Positions 33,690 through 36,777 of a stretch of 36,777 nt of DNA are shown piece by piece. Below the pieces are notes generated by a model. It was not told where the DNA came from, did not search any database, and saw only the letters and a list, made by a program, of their open reading frames with translations. Source of the DNA: Planctomyces sp. SH-PL62 (lineage in GTDB: Bacteria; Planctomycetota; Planctomycetia; Planctomycetales; Planctomycetaceae); contig CAMDDX010000028.1 in NCBI GenBank assembly GCA_945893075.1, positions 1 to 36,777 on the forward strand, given 5' to 3'. The translations under genes and the position numbers were made by a program. The first letter of the stretch is position 1. Each line of letters opens with the position of its first letter.

Positions 33690-36658
33690 CGAATCGCAAC
33701 GCCGGCACGGTCAGTGTGCTTCTGGGGAAAGGAAATGGCACGTTTCAACCACAGATCGTCATCCCGGTCGGGCAGCGGCCTTTGACCATTCAAATCTCGG
33801 ACGTCAATCGCGACCTTCACCCCGACATCCTCGTCGGAAATGCCGACGACAATACCGTCAGCGTGCTGCTGGGACGCGGCGACGGCACCTTCTCATTCCC
33901 CGCCAGCGCCGCCTCTGCGGCAGTCAAGCGTCCCGTTCTGTTTGCGGTCGGCGACCTCAGCGGCGACGGGCATCCTGATATCGTCACCGCCAACAGTTCC
34001 AACGGTTCAGTGAGCGTTCTGCTCGGTGCCACGGGGGGCTCCTTCCAGCCCAATCAAGTCCTCGACGTCGGCGAACAGCCGATCGGTGCGGCGATGGCGG
34101 ACTTCAATGGCGACGGCAAACTCGACCTCGTCGTCACCAATAAGGCCAACGACACCGTGAGCGTGCTGCTGGCGCGAAGTGCCGGCGGGTTCGAGATTCA
34201 AGAAACATTCCCCGTCGGCACGAAGCCGCTGTATGTGGCGACGGCAGATCTCAACGGCGACAACCGGCCGGACATCGTCGTCACCAACAACACCGGCAGT
34301 TCGGTCTGCGTGCTCCTCAGAGACGATCACGGCGGCTTCGCCCGACATGTCGAGTTCCCGATCGGAGCCACTCCCTACGGCGTAGCGGTGGCGGATGTGA
34401 ACGGCGACGGCATTCCCGACATCGTGGCCTCCAACTACGGAGACAAATCGATCAGCGTTCTTCTGGGGATCGATGACGGAAGCGGGCACGGTGATGGCAC
34501 GTTTCAAGACCAACTCATCATCGACAACGTCGGGAACTTGCCATCGGCACTCGCTCTGGGCAAGGTGAATGGCGACGACTTTCTCGACATCGTCGTCGCC
34601 CTGGCTGGCGATAACAAAGTGGCGGTGCTGCTGGGCGACGGCCGTGGGTCATTCCAGACAGCACCAGCTTTCGAGACCGGTGGCGTGCCCACCGGAGTGG
34701 CGCTGGTGGACTTCAACAACGATTCGTTCCTCGATGTCGTGGTCTCCAACCGCGCCGACAATTCCGTGAGCGTTCTTCTGGGCAACGGCGACGGGACACT
34801 CGAAGCTCATCAGACGCACAACGTCGGTCGCCAGCCGTTTTCCGTGGCGGCCACCGACGTCTCGGGCGACGGCATCCCCGACATCGTCACGGCGAATGCC
34901 TCCGACAGCACCGTGAGCGTGCTCCTGGGACACAACGATGGCAGCGGCCACGGCGACGGCAGCTTCTCACCGCAGAGTCCCTTTGCGCTCGGCAAGCGGC
35001 CTTACGCCGTGGTCGTCGCCGATGTCAGCGGCGACGGCAACCCGGACTCCATCACCGCCAACTACAACACGGGCACGGTCAGCGTCTCGCGAGGCAACGG
35101 AAACGGTTCGTTCCAAGCTCCGCAATCGTTCACGGTTGGTGGCCGACCCTTGGCGGTCGCATTCGCCGACCTGAACCGCGATGACCGATTTGATCTTGTG
35201 ACCGCCAACAGCGCCGACAATTCGGTCAGCGTCCTGCTGGGCAATGGCGACGGCAGCTTCCAATCGCAGCAAGCGATCCACGTCGGTCAGCGTCCTTCCG
35301 ACGTGGCGGCCGCGGACATCAACGGCGACGGCAATCTCGATCTGATCGTCAGCAATTACGACGACGATTCGGTCAGCGTCCTGCTCGGCCGAGGCGATGG
35401 TTCATTCCAGCCTCAATCCGCCGCGGGCAGATTCGACGTCGGCAACGGTCCCAACGCCCTGAGCGTGGCCGACCTCAACAACGACCGCAAGCTCGACATC
35501 GTCGTCACGAACATCTTCGGCAATACCGCAAGCGTGCTGCTCAACGACGGGACAAACGGCAACGCTTCGTTTCAATCTCAAGCAACCTTCGCGGTCGGCG
35601 CGCAGCCCTACGATGTCGTGGTCGCCGACGTCGATGGCGACGGCAAGCCTGACTTGATCACGGCGAACTACGGCGGCAACAGCGTCAGCGTTCTGCGGGG
35701 GAACGGGATGGGTTCCTTCGGCGTGCAGCAGATCGCACCAGTCGGTGAGCGACCCGTGGCAGTCTCTGTCGCTGACGTCAACGGCGACCAACACTTGGAC
35801 CTCGTCACCACCAATCGGCGCGACGGGACGCTGAGCATTCTTCTGAATGACGGCGGCACTTTCACGCTGTCGCAAACTCTGGATGCGGGCGTTCAACCAG
35901 TCTCGACCGCCGTCACGAATGTCAACGGCGACGGCCGCCCCAGCATCATCACCGTCAACTACAGCAACAGCACTCCACGCGTCTTGTTGGCCAGCACCAG
36001 TTCGTTCAACCCCGCCACTCCCGGCAATGCGACTGAGAGCTTGAACAACACGGCGCTGGTGGACCTCACCCGCGACGGCATCCGCGACAGCGTCATTCTG
36101 GACGCCTCTGGCGACGTCTTGTTCCGCCAAGGATTGGCCGGCAGCGACGGTGCCTTCGTGCCCCCCGTGATTCTCAACGCCAATCGACGTGCCCGCGACC
36201 TGACGGTCGTGAACACTGGCAGTGGCCTGAGCGTCGCCACCGCCGACTCAAGTTTCGATCCGGTCCTGAGCGCGGCGGCCAACCAGTTTCTTTACACGGT
36301 GTCGCTCTACGCGGTCTCCGCCGGATCGGTCACGCGCACGACGGCCTTTAGTTCCATGCTGCTGCCGACGCGTATCGTGGCTGCGGACCTGACCGGTGAC
36401 GGCCGGGACGACCTCGTCGTGGCCAACTCGTTGGACAACAGCATTCAGGTTTCGTTTCAGCAACCCAATCACTCGTTCAGCGCACCGCTCACACTGACCA
36501 CGGGCGAGGCACCTTCCAACCTTGTTCTGGTCGATGTCAACGGCGACGGCTTGCGCGACATCGTGGCCACGGACCAAGCCTCCGGCGACGTAAGCGTTTT
36601 CCTCAATGACATCAGCCACTCATTCAGCACCCCACGGCCAGCGCGCATAGCTGGGTAG
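33533..36658 (+). CDS. FG-GAP repeat protein, C-terminal piece (continuation)
   Basis: The frame is open from 33431, just after the break; TTG at 33533 is merely the first start-capable codon and has no ribosome binding site. Coding clearly continues from about 33443 ('[30 protein letters not shown]'). About 19 FG-GAP-like repeats follow, each near 50-60 residues: '[34 protein letters not shown]', '[27 protein letters not shown]' and so on; some loops have lost Asp/Asn ([22 protein letters not shown]). Such repeats form beta-propellers that bind calcium and partners outside the cell. No anchor is visible at the end. The TAG stop again lies in a GTAG string, but no hairpin follows. Confidence 0.82.
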   Translation: [1041 protein letters not shown]

Positions 36659-36777
36659 TGTGGGCGAGCTGGCGCGATTGCTGTTTGTATGGTATTCCTC
36701 TCCTGGAATTCGTCTGCGTGAGTTTGCTGGTCGTGTGACTGCGGACCGGAGCGCAGGAAACCAGACCAGGAGGTGTC
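36659..36777 (+). other. Window end; ribosome-binding-site-like AGGAGGTG at the edge
   Basis: No gene is visible in the last 119 nt. AGGAGGTG at 36768-36775 is a near-perfect Shine-Dalgarno, so a plus-strand gene may begin just beyond the window. This cannot be tested here. Confidence 0.3.

Overview
The window looks like chromosomal DNA of a planctomycete, probably of the Gemmata/Pirellula kind. The supporting signs are a Tat-type DUF1501 protein, a DUF4058 protein, a PknB-type Ser/Thr kinase fused to a membrane segment and TPRs, giant secreted RTX/cadherin and FG-GAP proteins that open with the planctomycete-style 'LE.R..LS' motif, a GSU2085/deoxyhypusine-synthase-like protein, and many short intergenic palindromes. 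Most genes stand alone on alternating strands; there are no long operons, no tRNA or rRNA genes, no CRISPR array and no intact transposase.

Layout. 1-5 kb: the end of an acidic protein, a secreted beta-helix protein (-), then a pair on the minus strand made of a radical SAM protein and a flavin-dependent halogenase-like oxidoreductase, divergent from queC. 5.6-12.6 kb: a GT4 glycosyltransferase, DUF1501, an unrecognised secreted protein, an HtrA-type protease and nadA. 12.7-20.2 kb: DUF4058, a YjhG/YagF-type sugar-acid dehydratase, gcvT, purH, a clan AA aspartic protease and a DHS-like protein. 20.3-25.3 kb: a membrane acyltransferase, a cyanophycin-synthetase-like protein whose Mur-ligase half has lost its P-loop, and a thioredoxin-like gene interrupted by one in-frame TGA exactly at a Cys-X motif (selenoprotein candidate). 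25.9-36.7 kb: an RTX/cadherin secreted protein, a Rho-independent terminator, the kinase-TPR protein, and an FG-GAP repeat protein of about 1,440 codons broken by a 2-nt insertion.

The strongest unifying signal is in the gaps. Eleven inverted pairs of short hairpins from about ten sequence families were found, usually one pair per gap. Several begin with GTAG or GTAA followed by a perfect stem, the layout known for REP elements mobilised by REP-associated tyrosine transposases (RAYTs). In six families the two copies differ by compensatory base pairs, so the stem of each hairpin appears to be maintained. The elements lie flush against genes: they supply the stop codons of four genes, part of a ribosome binding site of another, and one pair lies in frame inside the oxidoreductase gene, adding 19 codons. 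Two longer inverted repeats starting with GGGGTC (about 100-130 bp) may be a separate MITE-like class.

The metabolic genes (queC, nadA, purH, gcvT, dehydratase) are single housekeeping or catabolic genes and do not form one pathway here. The last 11 kb appears devoted to large surface or secreted proteins, with a signalling kinase between two of them.
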